Assembly (NCBI GenBank): GCA_019693395.1
Contig: JAAMXP010000640.1
Location: 1 to 53,530, forward strand
Direction of reading: 5' to 3'
DNA length: 53,530 nt
Origin: Ettlia oleoabundans
Lineage: Eukaryota; Chlorophyta; Chlorophyceae; Chlamydomonadales
Each line of letters begins with the position of its first letter. The first letter of the stretch is position 1. The translations under genes and the position numbers were made by a program. The notes under the pieces were generated by a model. That model was not told the origin of the DNA and made no database searches. It was given only the letters and a program-made list of their open reading frames with translations. Positions 24,001 through 36,000 of this stretch are shown piece after piece.

Positions 24001-24721
24001 CCTCCCTTCTTGTTCACAGATGCGTGCCTGGGGCTACTGCTACATTGAGAACTTGACCTGGGTTTACCTGGGCCCCAACAACAAGATCCTGCAGCTGCCC
24101 TCCCGCTACAGCAACTCATCACACATTACCCTCTACATGTTTCGAAGAGAGGGTGGGTGGCTAGGCTGGTATGGCTGCCTGCCTGCCTGCCTGGCCGCTT
24201 GCCTGCCTGCAGCTGTTATGTCAAGCTGCAACGATTGGCTGGTGCCTGGCTGGCTGTTGCGCTGGCTTTCCTTGGCCATTTCAGATCCGGCCCGCTGATG
24301 AGTTTGTGTTTGCCCGATATGTCCCTGGTTTGCAGGTGAGGGCAAAGACATCGAGCTGCGGCACCAGCGCAATCCGGACGTCACGTTTGACTGCCTTGTC
24401 AGCACAGAGGGTGAGAAGCTGCTGTGCGCATGCCTGTGGGGTGTGCAGCCTCTGGGTTCATTTCGATGCTGTTGCCATGTCTTGCCTGCGCTCTAGCCTT
24501 CTTAGCCTGCTCGCCGCACAGTCTGCTGCCACAATTCACATTTCAAGCCGCAAGCACCAATGGCTGCAGGCGGGCAGCGGGCAGTACCCGAGGAGACATT
24601 TGTAGCCATTGAGACGCTGCTGCCCACGGGCAAGGGGCGCTTCCTGGAGCTGTGGGCGCCGCGGGGAGTGAGGCGGCCGGGATGGACGCATGTGGTGGAG
24701 CTGGGTGCTGCAGAGAGCTGA
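21015..24721 (+). CDS. MT-A70-family methyltransferase-like protein, probably non-catalytic
   Basis: MT-A70 enzymes methylate adenine N6 in RNA or DNA. Ten exons (21015-21110, 21219-21712, 22053-22117, 22293-22480, 22780-22927, 23220-23473, 23742-23834, 24020-24152, 24336-24410, 24570-24721) give 565 residues. The N-terminal half is acidic and Gln/Pro/Ala-rich. The C-terminal 170 residues carry the fold: AVFVNPGWE, RRLVPRGFVFIFVEKQHV, MRAWGYCYIENLTWVYLG, SSHITLYMFRRE, PEETFVAIETLLP and GRFLELWAPRGVRRPGW, which match METTL3/14-type strands. The catalytic DPPW is NPGW (about 401-404), so methyl transfer is doubtful; METTL14 and ciliate MTA9 are known inactive partners with a similar loss. Whether it pairs with an active enzyme in RNA or DNA 6mA methylation cannot be told. 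Two short introns could be mis-set, but the frames close. Confidence 0.82.
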
Positions 24722-25184
24722 TGTCAGCAGCTCAGGCGGTACAAGCAGGCGGGGCAGCAGCAAAGACAGTCAGCCCCAGTGCACCCCTAGCCATCCAACT
24801 GGGTGCATGATCAATAACTGGCCCCTCATTTTGCGGGGCAGCCTGGTGCAAGCAACCCATGGTTAAGCTGTTGTTGTAACACAGGCTGCTGCGACTACTT
24901 ACGATGAGCTGTCAAAGATGCATAATTTGGGATACAGGGTATTGCAGTCAGCTGTGAGAAGGTGTGACAGGTTAGGGATACATCAAACACCTCACAAGTC
25001 AATGAGGAACTGTGAATCTAGATTTAGGGCACTTTTTGCTACAAAATGAGCCGCTGACATGCCAACGCAATTAGCAGTGCTCGCCAAGCAGGCGCGATTC
25101 AAGAGGTCTTTCCTGCCCTTTTTGTAGGGTGCCCCTTCTGCTGCCGTGGTGTGCAGGGCTTCCTCAACCACATGCCAGATGGCA
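24722..25184. other. Convergent spacer between MT-A70-type gene and RadA
   Basis: 463 bp with both 3' UTRs. TGTAA on plus at 24875-24879 lies 154 nt past the methyltransferase stop. A minus frame continuing past the RadA stop (down to 24992) looks readable but has no family support. No repeat is seen. Confidence 0.45.
24875..24879 (+). terminator. Candidate polyadenylation signal TGTAA (MT-A70-type gene)
   Basis: TGTAA 154 nt past the stop; known algal signal at an acceptable distance. Confidence 0.45.
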
Positions 25185-28100
25185 CTACCGCGCGCCCAGC
25201 ACCGCCCTAAATGCCTCCACCACCGTCTTGCACTCCACGAGGCGCGTTCCCTTGAGGCGAGCAGAGGCATGCACGTTGCTAGAGGCGGGGATGATGAAAG
25301 TCTTGAACCCCAGCTGCAATGGGAGGCAAGCAGTAGCGGCCACAGAGGAGCATAGAAGCTTGGTGCATAACAATGAACACCAGCCCTGGATGCAATAGAA
25401 AGCTGATGGATGTACTGCAACAAGTTGTGGTGATTCAAAGCACACAGCTGCAGCATAGCGCCATGTCAGCATGCATTACAAGGCAGGACATGCAGCCAAG
25501 TGGCATGCCCAATACAGCAACCAGCTGGGCAGCGCAGCCACTTGGCTCAGAAGCACCATGGGTGTGCACCTTTGAAGCCTCTGCAATTCGCCGCTCAATG
25601 TTGCCCACAGGCCGCAGCTCTCCACCCAGCCCAACCTGCGTGCAGATCCAGACAGCAACCTTACGCAAGCCAGGGAGGGCACATGGACAGCAACTGGGCA
25701 ACAGCAATCACCCAAGGCCAAGTCTCGGCAAAATGTCATGCGACTTGAAATAGCAGCAGGTCACATTAAGGATCGCCCTTTGACACGCACCTCTCCTATC
25801 AACGCTACATCCCGACCAATGGGCTGCAGCAGCATGGGTAAAGCGAGCTTGGGGTGGGGTGAGGTGGGGGGAATGCTGCTGGCAACAAAAGCGGTTGCGT
25901 CATCCGCTCTAGCTGCCTGGCATGTGTGCTGCTAGTGGTCTGGATTTAGAAATGTAACATCCCCACTCACAGCCAATAGTGGTAACTGTGCTGGCATCTC
26001 CAGTCCGCAACAGCCCCGTCATCAATGCCCTCAGTCATCACCACATATACCACTCACCTGCTCGAAATAGCTGCTGGCAATGGCGCAAGCAACAGCCAGA
26101 TCAGTAGCGGGCTCATTCATTTCCAAGCCTGCAAAGCAAAGGAGGGAGTGAGGGGCGGGAAGGGCAATGGGGAAGTGGCGGCAAGCGGCCGCATCACCAG
26201 CATCATGTCAATGCTGCAGCTGGGCAAACATAGCTCAGCAAACCCACCCCAGCTTGCCACAGCACACACTCCTAGCCTCTCGGCACATGAAGCATGAATT
26301 CAACAGGCGCACCCACCTCCCGTCACGTTCAGGTGTACATCCACGCTGTAGGGCCGCATCTCCGTGTGCTTGCCCAGCACCGCCATCAGCAGCGCCAGCC
26401 GCTGCCTGTTCACGCCGCTGGGCATGCGCATGGGGGGCTGGCCGGAGCCCTGGGGTACGGGGCTGCACAGGGCCTGCACCTCCATCAGGATCGGCCTGCT
26501 GCCTTCCAGCACAACTGCAGGACGAGGAGGCGTGTGTGTGTGTGTGTGTGTGGTAGGGGTGGGGCGCGGCAACGCACGCAGCCGGGTGTGGGCGGTTGGC
26601 TGCATGATGTGGAGTAAACTGGCCAGGGTAGGCAGCAAAGCAGGGCTGCCCCCGCACCTGGCTCAACAGCCTGCAGGTGAAGAAGTCCTTGATAGGCAGC
26701 AAGGCATTGCAACCAGTGCAGCAACGCAGTGCACACAGACCAGGGGGAGAAGGCGAGGCATCTCAAGAAGCAAGCAGCCTGCAAGACACGGCACAGCAGG
26801 CACCGCACAGCGAAGCACAGAGCGGTGCTGCCAGTGCACCTGCCACAGCAGAAGATACGTTGGGGGCGAGGTCTCTGTTGGAGAGAAAGAGGGAGGAGGG
26901 GTTGGGCACCACCTGCGCATGGAAGCGGCAGGATATGGTACATGAGTATCGCCGCAGACTCGGGTGGCAAGCAGGGCAGGGCAGGGCTCCAGGCAATCAG
27001 CGCGTGCAAGGGCACAAGAACCGTCACGGAAAAATAATACACAAAGAAAGCCTCGGGTTGATGCTAACAAAAAATCCAGAAGCAACGCACTGAATGTTCA
27101 GACATGGCACCACCCACCCACCCACCTGCATCCCGTCGTCGTGCATCTCAAACACCCCCACCTCGTCTGTGTTGCCGTACCGGTTCTTGATGCTGCGTAC
27201 CTGCAGGGAGAAGGCATGCAGGGCGAAGTAAAAATGAGCCACTTCATGATGGGGCCGTGTATAGCCAGCAACTACTGGTAGATTTTCAGTCCTGTACTCG
27301 CACAGCCTCTTTCCCTCGCCCGTATGTGGTCCCTGGCTTCCTCTCTTCGATTTTGCTGCATGTAGCTGTGCTCACGCGCCTGGCGTTAAGATATGGAACA
27401 CAGTTTGTGACTGGGGAATGCCTTGGCTCACCAGCCTGACTGGCTGCTGCCTGCCCCCCTCCATGTATATCACGGTGTCAACAATGTGCTCCAACACCCG
27501 GGGGCCTGTACGGAAGCGTTAGTGCAGTTGCTAGGTCTCACGCGCATGTGCTGGTGGTGGTGGTGGTGCAGAGTGGGTGGGTTGGTGGGTGGGGGTGGGG
27601 TTGGGGGCCAGCCGGCAGAAGGATTGGCGTACCTGGCATGACATGCTGCCAACCACTGCTTTCCGCTGCCATACATTGCCTGAGTCAAAACCACTACACC
27701 ACGCAACTTGAAAGACTCAGTCACCACACACCCCACCGCACAGCACTCCACGCCACATCACACCATGCAGAACAGCAGGGCGCACCAGACATGCATCCTC
27801 ACCCGCAATGTCGCCGCTCTTTGTGACGTGCCCCACCAGGAACACCGGGATCTTCTCCCGCTTGGCAACTTGGAGCAGAGCTGTGGCACATTCCCGTACC
27901 TGCACCGGAGGGTGCCAGGCAGCAGGGGCAAGCAATGGGGAGTTGGTGAGCAGCTAGCTATCAAGGACATGTGCAGAAAAACCGCGCCAACGGCCCAAGC
28001 GCACACCATAGGCAACGTCGCACTATTCCCTCAATGTCATTTGTCCAAACCCACCATCGCAGTACTGCCCCATTTCCCCGCTGCACCCACCTGCGTCACG

Positions 28101-29557
28101 CTGCCTGCGCTGCTGGACACCTCATCTAGATACACAGTCTGTATGGAGTCCACTATGACAGCCGCTGGCTGCAGCCGTATGATTTCGTCTAGGATTGCGT
28201 CTAGCCGGGTGGCTGAGTAGACGTAGATGGAGGAGTTAGAGCCCACGGAGGGGCCCATGCGCTCGGCCCTGCTGCCAATCTGTTCCACCGACTCCTCTCC
28301 TGAGATGTACAGCACAATGGCGTCGCCCAGGTCGCCCTGCTGGGTGCTGCCGTTGGTTGACGGGCTGCTGCTGCCTGCCGGCGAGCCGCCGTTCCCCTCG
28401 GCTTGCTGCTGCGCTGGTGCAGGTGGTTGCTGCACGTCTTGTGGCCGCTGTCCCTGCTGCTGCTGCTGGCCAGCATTTGGGGCGTTGCTGCCGGCGGAGG
28501 TGGTGCTGGCTCGAGTCAACAGGGACGCCATTTGGAGCAGCAGCGTAGACTTGCCCACTCCCGGTTCGCCGCCCACCAGCGTCAAAGATCCCGGCACCAC
28601 GCCGCCGCCCAGCACGCGGTTCAGCTCCTGCCCGTTGTCGCCGGGCAGCAGCAGGCGCCAGCGGGAGCGGAAGCCGCGGCGGCTCACCTCGCTCAAGCGC
28701 TGCGGGGCTGCGGCATACTATGGGTTGTGTGGGAGGGTGTTGGAAAGAAACGCTCCCGTGTGTGCAATTGGAATGGGTGGTTGGGTGGGGTGTGTGTGTG
28801 TGTGGCGGGGGTGGGGGGGTGGGGGGGTGTCAGAGTAATGTGCAGAGGAGAGGCAGGAGTAATGCGTGTGGCAAAGTGATCGGCAGATTTGATGCAGCAT
28901 GCAACAGAGCGTATCAGCAACAGGCAGAAGCAGCTCAAAGAGTCGAATAACAAGTGCTGCTCACCCTCGGTATCTTGCACCCAAGCTGAGCGCCGCAGTG
29001 TCCTGCTGGTCATGCCGCTGCGCCCTCCAGGCCCTGGCCCATCCTCAGCACCACTACCAGCGCTGCTCTTGCCTGCCGCAAAGCGGGCCGCCGCACGTGC
29101 GCCGCTGCCACCACCTCCCGCCTCTGCTGCCGGCTGCACAATCACCCGCTCGAGGGTGTTCCACTCGCCGCAAGACTTGCATTGCCCGGACCTGTGCATG
29201 CCACAATAAAGTGCATGCTATGGTTGAGCGCGGGAGGGCTCCCTGAATGCAGGCGGCGGTGGCGGCAACTATAAGGTACCCCGCCCCCGTTCTCCCTGCT
29301 TACTTTTGCGGCCACTGGTCTCCGCAGTTGCTACAAACGTATAGCTGCTTGGACTTTGAGCTGGAGCTTGCGGCCCTTGCGAGAACCAGGGCGCAGCGTT
29401 CCCGGGCTGGTCGGCGGTACAAGCCGCCTTGCTGCACCGATGCTGCCCAGGAGAATCTGCTTGGATGAGAGAGGCTTGGGGAAGCCAGCAAGGCGGGACA
29501 GGCAGCGGGCGACAGCCGCATGAGAGCAACCCGCAGCAGGGCCGAGACGGCCCGCAT
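25185..29557 (-). CDS. RADA: RadA/Sms DNA repair ATPase, organelle-type
   Basis: Hexameric helicase-like ATPase that extends strands during homologous recombination; plant homologues act in organelles. Twelve exons on minus (29557-29304, 29191-28965, 28707-28091, 27899-27803, 27505-27432, 27200-27126, 26912-26840, 26514-26317, 26128-26058, 25823-25791, 25635-25570, 25313-25185) give 637 residues. An Arg/Ser/Ala leader of about 65 residues suggests import. The C4 zinc finger is split by intron 1 (CSNCGDQW then GQCKSCGEW). Walker A is [10 protein letters not shown] (about 206-215), with YISGEES after it and Walker B VIVDSIQT at about 344-351. The RadA-specific KNRFG reads KNRYG (428-432). A Lon-like domain ends the protein ([38 protein letters not shown]). 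A Gly/Gln/Ser-rich insert of about 60 residues lies after Walker A. Exon 10 is only 33 nt. It is divergent from the AP2 gene. Confidence 0.95.
26532..26552. repeat. GT microsatellite
   Basis: About ten GT units in RadA intron 7, just beside the acceptor of exon 8. A shorter run lies at 28790-28804 in intron 2. Confidence 0.9.
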
Positions 29558-30006
29558 GGGGTGTTGGCGATCGTTTGATCGCTTGATTTGAACGTGCAAT
29601 CGACCTCTGCTCCAAAACAAGCCAGCCTGGCGATGCAGCAGGCACAGCAGGGCCCTTTCTGACTGCGTTTCTGAGGCAACTTGAGCATCCTCATCATTGG
29701 CAAGGCAGCCTCGACCCTTCTTACCGCTGTCCTGTGCGTCCAGTGGCTGTGAACACCCACTTTGCCGGTTAGGTGGGGTTAGGCGATAACGGACGGGTCT
29801 GTGCATACGCGCACACCTGAAAAAGCCTCTCCGATCATTCCACGTGCGGTAAGTTATCGGGCCGAGACCTTCCGTCGACTAAGTGAGCACATGCCCGGCA
29901 TGGCCCGGTTCGGCCCCGTTTCGTCGGCCTATTACCGCGCTTGAAGCCGGGCACAACGCTTTCCGAAAGCTGTAAACGTCTGTAATGCAGGGCAGCGGCG
30001 GTCGTC
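29558..30006. promoter_or_regulatory. Divergent spacer between RadA and AP2 factor
   Basis: 449 bp between the RadA (minus) and AP2 (plus) start codons. The region is mixed in composition, with short GATCG and GGTTAGG repeats near 29566-29590 and 29766-29783. The RadA frame stays open to 29806 but reads unlike protein. No TATA box is seen. Confidence 0.4.
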
Positions 30007-32695
30007 ATGCGTATGGACCTGGACGACGATTGCGACAGTGGCGCCCAGTCGGCGCCCGCAGACGTGGCAGACGAGGATATTGAGGAAGAACTTGGCTGTG
30101 AGCCCGACTCCCCACGCACCCACATGATCAAGGCCAACATAAGCCTGGTAAATACCCTTTGACATCATCCAATAACCTCATTTGTCAGCAATGGGACTTA
30201 GATGGCCCTCTGCAAGCTGGTCGGTATCGCCCGGCACTGACCACCGACCGGCCACATTCTGGCCAATGCCACACCCAGCCTTTGGTCCTCTGTGCTGCCC
30301 TCCCTGACGTTCAGGTGGAAAGCATATCCATCCACATCTGCATCGATGGCCAGCGGCGGACCGCCACTGGCGCCAACAACCGCTCCGGCTACCGCGGAGT
30401 GCGCCGGGTGAGTGTGGCGCTTCTGAGAGGGCGAACGATTTCAGCCTGCCACAAGGGCTGCCCATCCACCTCATACACCTCCACATGCGTACTACCAAGC
30501 CACCCTTGTTTACAACAGCCCAAGAACTCCGGCTCCCTTGTTTACAACAGCCCAAGAACTCCGGCTCTCATCCCAGCAACAATGTGCCTGGACATGCAAT
30601 GCTTCCAATGCAAGGCCTGTGCCCTTGCCTGGTGCAAACCAAAGCAGCCCTGCTTTCTTGTGACCGAAACAAACCCGGTGATCCACCACCTCTGCCCTGC
30701 CTTACTGACACGATTTGCTGTCCATCGTTCTGCCTTCCTGCCCGCTTGCGCACATGCAGCGCCCCTGGGGCAAATGGGCAGCTGAGATCCGTGACCCCTC
30801 CCGCTCCACCCGCCGCTGGCTGGGCACTTACGACACACCCGCCGAGGCAGCCCGTGCATATGATGCCGCCGCAGTGGCCATTCGGGGCCACAACTCACGC
30901 ACCAATTTTTCCTACCCTGGCCTGGAGCTTGACAGTCTGATTCCCCAAGGGAGCAAGGGCGGCAGAGTGAGTAACCGCTGTCATCAACTGTTGTTTAAGT
31001 GCAAAAGGCGAGGTTGCGGGTTGGCTCACTTACTAGACTTGCCTGCCACCCCACTCTCACCTCTCTGCAGAGAGCAGCAGCTGCAGCAGCCAGCTTGCCC
31101 CAGCCCCACCATGCCGGTGGTGAGGCAAAGGGCCGCCAGCAGGACAGTCTGGGAGGCGGAGGTGCAGCAGGGTCAGGGCTGGGGCTGCACATCCCTCAAG
31201 TAACCTTCAGGCCCTTCAAGGCGGAACACGAAGTGCTGGCTCCTGTGGCGCCTGTGCTGCACATTCCATTGCCCGTGCCCCTTCCGGCGGCAGCAAACAG
31301 CAAGAAAGGGGCCACGTCAGCGCCAGCACCCACCAGCAGGAATGCCAGCGGGGCTGATCACTTTGGTGTCAGGGGACTGGACCTGCCTGCGACCAGGCAT
31401 GGCCTCTCGACTGCTGCGGCATCACCCTTTGCATCTGGACAGCCCTGCCAGGTACAGGTGCAGGGGGAGCAGCAAGCGCCCCTGTGGCGGATGAAGCAGG
31501 CAGATAGCGCTGTGGAGGTGGGCAGCAGTACCACTGCAATGCAGCAGTACCATCACCATGTACTCTGTGTACCTGTGTACCAGCAGCCTCTCTTGCATCC
31601 TTGATCTTAGGTGCGACCAGTGTTTTTGTTCTATATTCATTTTTGTCTTGACAGGTTCTTTTGCCTGGTGGCTCCTTGCCTCCCATTTTGCCATATTGCT
31701 TGCAGTTGGGCCCACCCCTATCAGCCCCCTGCTTCACACCGAACGACATCAAGGCTGGCAGCCCCACTGCCCACTTCACCCAGGACGACATGAGCCTCAT
31801 ATCTGAGAACCTTGATGTGCTGCTGAAGGGCCGCACACCAGCCAGACAGCCGCTGCTTGGCGGCGGCGCGGCAGCAGCACTCGCCGCCGAAGCTGCTGCT
31901 GCTACCACCGCTTCCGCCCGTGGCGCACAGAGATTGCTACCCAGCCCATCGGTGCCCCTGTCTGCCGTGCTTATAGGCACTGGGGGTGCGTCGCTGTCCA
32001 TGCTTCCTCGTGCACGCTCTCTAGAGCTTGCAGCTGATGCCGGTCAGACCGTGGGGTCCCCGACTAAGCGGCGGTATGAGTGGGCTCTGCAGGAGCAGGA
32101 GCAGCTGTTTAAGGCGTGGGGAGGAGCGTCCAAGGCTGCGTTCAAGGCTGGAGGCAGCCTGACAAAGATGCAGCGCAGCAGCAGCTCCCCCATGCTAGGC
32201 CAGCTGGGCCTGCAAGAGCAGCAGCAGAAGCAGCCGCCGCCACAGCAGCAACAGCAGCAGGCACAGGTGCCGGTCACGGAGGAACACACTAGCAGCGCTG
32301 TGGGCCCTGTTGGGATGCAGAGCAGCTCGGGTGTGGATGCACCAGGCAGCGGCGTCACAGCATCTCCTAGAACCAGCGGCCTGCGCCGTATTACCTCCAA
32401 CCAAAGCGAAGCCACGGCAGGCGGCAGGAGGGTCACTGGCGGTGATGGGGAGCTGCCTGGTGTTGCCCACGACGATTTGGACTGGGTGCTGAAGCAGCCC
32501 TCTTCTGCCAGCGAGGCTCGGGAGTTTGAAATGTTGTTTGGCGGCGCGGCAGGAGGCGCCAATGCCGGCAGCACGCTGCAGATGCCTGGCCCCCACCAGG
32601 GTGCCCGTGGGCTGCTGCTCTCGCCGCCCGCCAGCCTGCTGTTTTCCCCACGCGAGCGCACTGGCATTTTCTCTCCACACTATTGTCTGCAATAA
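30007..32695 (+). CDS. AP2/ERF-domain transcription factor
   Basis: Plant-type DNA-binding regulator with a single AP2 domain. Five exons (30007-30147, 30315-30407, 30760-30966, 31071-31517, 31655-32695) give 642 residues. An acidic N-terminus ([10 protein letters not shown]...DEDIEEELG) precedes the AP2 domain at about 72-130: [39 protein letters not shown] and [26 protein letters not shown] and [16 protein letters not shown] are diagnostic. Intron 2 splits the domain after GVRR. The remaining 500 residues are low in complexity, rich in Ala, Gly, Pro and Gln, with [18 protein letters not shown] the most ordered part; such tails often activate or repress but none of it is a known motif. Target genes cannot be inferred. 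The start is the first ATG; a second (third codon) is next to it. Confidence 0.92.
30503..30566. repeat. Perfect 32-bp tandem duplication
   Basis: Two identical 32-bp copies (30503-30534 and 30535-30566) in intron 2 of the AP2 gene, the intron that splits the DNA-binding domain. Identity suggests a recent event. Confidence 0.9.
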
Positions 32696-33059
32696 ATTCT
32701 CCTAATCACGGAGGTCGCTGTATAAAGGCAGTGGCGACCCTGTCTGAGCGACAATGTAAGAGCGAAATGTGGGGGGCCCACATAGCTGGCGGCAGGGCGG
32801 TTGGCGGCATGCTAAGTGTGCTACGGGAAAAGAGTGTTGTATTGGGAGCCTGAATAAGAAGGTCATTTTGGCGGATCATGTTGCGCTGGTCTCTATTCCA
32901 TCGGCTCTAGGTGCACTCGCATGCAACTTGAAGCGGGGGTCTGTTGTCCGGCCGAGAGGCATTGCAGCTATTTCGTAGGCATCTAGACTGCACATCGTGC
33001 AACCAGGGTGCAAGCAATCCGCAACCGCTGCTTGGCAGCGCCACAACTAGTCTCTGGTG
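32696..33059. other. Tandem spacer between AP2 factor and NAA25
   Basis: 364 bp with the AP2 3' UTR and the presumed NAA25 promoter. A TATAAA at 32721-32726 lies before the AP2 poly(A) signal, so its use as a TATA box is doubtful. No coding exon or repeat is seen. Confidence 0.4.
32755..32759 (+). terminator. Candidate polyadenylation signal TGTAA (AP2 factor)
   Basis: TGTAA 60 nt past the AP2 stop, typical algal position. Confidence 0.6.
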
Positions 33060-36000
33060 ATGGCCCATCACGGCGACGATGCTTATGAACGCAAGCTGCG
33101 GCCATTGTACGACGCCCTAGATGCCCGCAGCTACAAGGTAACGGAGTGTGTGGGGTGTTGCAACGCTGCCGCTGCTCGCTGCTGCTGCTGCTCCTGGCAC
33201 CAGTGCCGCCTTGGATTGAAAACCACCATTTGCAATGATGCGGTTGCTCTTGGTGCAGCAAGCCGTGAAGCTGGCAGAAAGCGCCTTGAAGAAGTATCGC
33301 AATGACCAGCTGGTGCGGGCGCTCAAGGGCTATGCCCTGCACCGCAGCGGGAAACCGGAGGAGGCGCTGCAGGTGGGACACCTCGAGTGTGATTGGGCAT
33401 GTCCACCGTTGAGTCGGTACTGTTAAGCTGGTTTCGTTTGATTGATGAACGAGTTTTTGTGAAAAGAGCTACTTTGGCACTAGTGCATCGCGAGGTTGCT
33501 GGTGGCTGCTCGCAGCAGGGTGGCGGCCTTTGCGTGCAGCTACCCCCCTTGCCAGAACAGCATTCAACCAGTTTAACTACGGGAACGTCCAGCGTCCTGT
33601 TGACTTCTGCCACGTTAGGTGCCCTGACTTACAGCCCGGCTGTGTTTGTACGATTGCAGTTGATGCGGGACATTGTTGCTGAGGGACCAGAGGCGGAGCG
33701 TGTGGTGATGACGATGGCCTACACATACAAGGCGGCTGGGCAGATGGAGGCCATTTCACAGGCAAGCCAGCGGATGCATGGAGAGGGACAGCAAAAAAAC
33801 GCATGAAGCAGGGCTAGAAACCATATATCGGGGTCACTTGAAGAGATGAGAGTAGCAACAGTTGGAGATTGGATTATCACCCGGGATGGCTGCCATGTTG
33901 TGCTGGGCCCCTTTTGGCCGTTGGCTGGCTGTGCAGGCCTATGTTGCTGCTGCGGAGAAGCACCCACGTGATCCCGACATCCTCATGGGGCTGTACAAGT
34001 CGTACGTGAGGTGCGGTACCGCTTCTTGCTAGTTGAGCAGGCACATGCTGCTACAGGCGCTTGCGAAACCGTTTAAAAGCACTTTACATCAACTGCAAGA
34101 GCTTGTCAAACAACAAGTGTGCACGCTGGTATGAGGGGGGTATGACTTGCGATGCTTGAATCTTTCCAACTGCATTACCGCTCCGGTTATGCCCGCCCGC
34201 AGGGAGTTCAACTTTGTGAAGCAGCAGCAGGTGGCGATGAAGCTTTCCAAGCTCCTGCCTCCTGGCCCCGACAACATGTGCAGCTGGTGGATTGTGTGCT
34301 CGCTGGCGCTGCAGGCCAGAGCCGCGCTGCTGCAGCAGGATCAGCACAGAAACCCGCTGCCCTCTGCTGGCAGCAGCGGGGCCGCCAGTGGTGGTGGTAG
34401 TGGCACGGCGCCAGCAGGAGGGCTGGCTGCTGATAAGCTGCTGCAGCTGGCAGAGACGATGGCGGCGCGACTGGCGGCGGCAGCTGCAGCACAGCAACCG
34501 CAGCAGGGGCCGGCAGCAGTTGGTCTGAGCTACGAAGCACTGCTGCTGTATCTAGATATTCTGCAGGGGCAGGGCAAGGCGCGGCAGGCATTAGAAGTGG
34601 TGGAGGGGCCTCTGGGTGGGGCAGTGCCGCTGCCAGCTGACCGCCTGCAGCTGCGGGCGGCGGCACTGGTGCGCGCAGGCGACTTGCCAGCTGCTGCCGC
34701 CTGCTACCGGCAGTCGTTGGCGGCGGCGCCTGATGATTGGCTGTCCTGGCAGCTTTACTTGGACTGCATGCTACCTGGCAGCGGCATCGCAGCTGCGGAT
34801 GGCGGCAATAGCATGGGCAGCAGATTCCCTGTGAGGGTGGTTGGTGGGCTGGCTGACATCTGGGATCGGCGGCAGCTACGGGAGCAGCAGAAGCATGTGG
34901 TCAGCTGCGAAGATGCGGCAGCAGCGCTGGATGCTGTGGAGGAAAGCACGCGCCAGCTCAGCGGTGAGGTGTCAGCGAACGCCAGCTGGCGCAACCAGCT
35001 GGAGCAGGGCACCTTGCGGGGGCCACACCTGTGGCGCTGCGAGCTGCTTTTACGCCGGCAGCACCTGGCTATTGCGGCTGCACGTGCAGCAAACGCTAGC
35101 ATAGCAGCAAAACCTAGCATCCCCCAGGATCAGCAGCAGGAGCTTGCGACGGCGGTGGGTGAGGCGTTTGCCAAGCTTGCGGCTAACTTTAGCTGCGTCA
35201 GCGACTTGCGAGCCTACCTTGCCGCCCTGAGTGGGCCGGCGGCGGAGCAGCTAGCAACAGAAGTGCACCGTCGGGCCGCAGAGTTGAATGCTCAGGATGC
35301 AGCTGAAGGCAGTAGCGCTGGGGCAGCAGCAAGCGGCGGCACGGTGCCCAACACCAACGGCAGCAGCAAGCCTGCAGCTGCAGGTGGGGCTGTTGAAGCG
35401 GGCAACAGCAAGGGTGGTGGCGTATCTGGCGAGATTCGCCGCCTGCAACGCCTGGTCAACGCCCATCAGGTTGAACTGGAGCTGGGCCTGCCGCGCCATT
35501 GCACACCTGATGAAGCGGCGGCGCATGCAAAGCGGCTGCTTGACCTCTACCGCCGCCACATGCACCTCTCAGGTGGGCAATGCTGCCATCTTTGCTGGGT
35601 TGCTGGCGCACACCTTGGTGTTGCTTCCACTGGCCGCATTTCTGCTGTTGTCATCTCAGTTGCTGGTAAAGGCAGGGCCAAGCAGTGCGAACGCCTGCCA
35701 CCTTGCTGCACCGCTGCATGCTGTGCTGGCATGCTTGGCTGCTTCTGGCGCTTGCTGTGTGCTTCGTTAATGTTGCACTATAGTGCAATGTCATGGACCT
35801 TTATCTAGCCAGCTGGATGGCAGCCCTGCAGTCTCTGACTCAGTGCACTGTCCTGATACATTGCTGCCGTAAACTAGGACGACGCATGCTAATGATACTG
35901 GTAGCAACACTTTCCACCCTGACCGCATTGATTGGTCACCTTGCACTGCCACCCTTGTCCCTGCACCCCTTGTGCAGCTGGTCTGGATGAGAAGGAGCGC

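Noticed and set aside
30715..31203. AP2 domain as a single unspliced frame
   Set aside because: It misses GYRGVRR, which sits in the previous exon, and runs on into an intron after GGR.
32044..32667. 207-residue minus frame over the AP2 gene tail
   Set aside because: Poly-Cys and Ser runs come from reading CAG repeats backwards.
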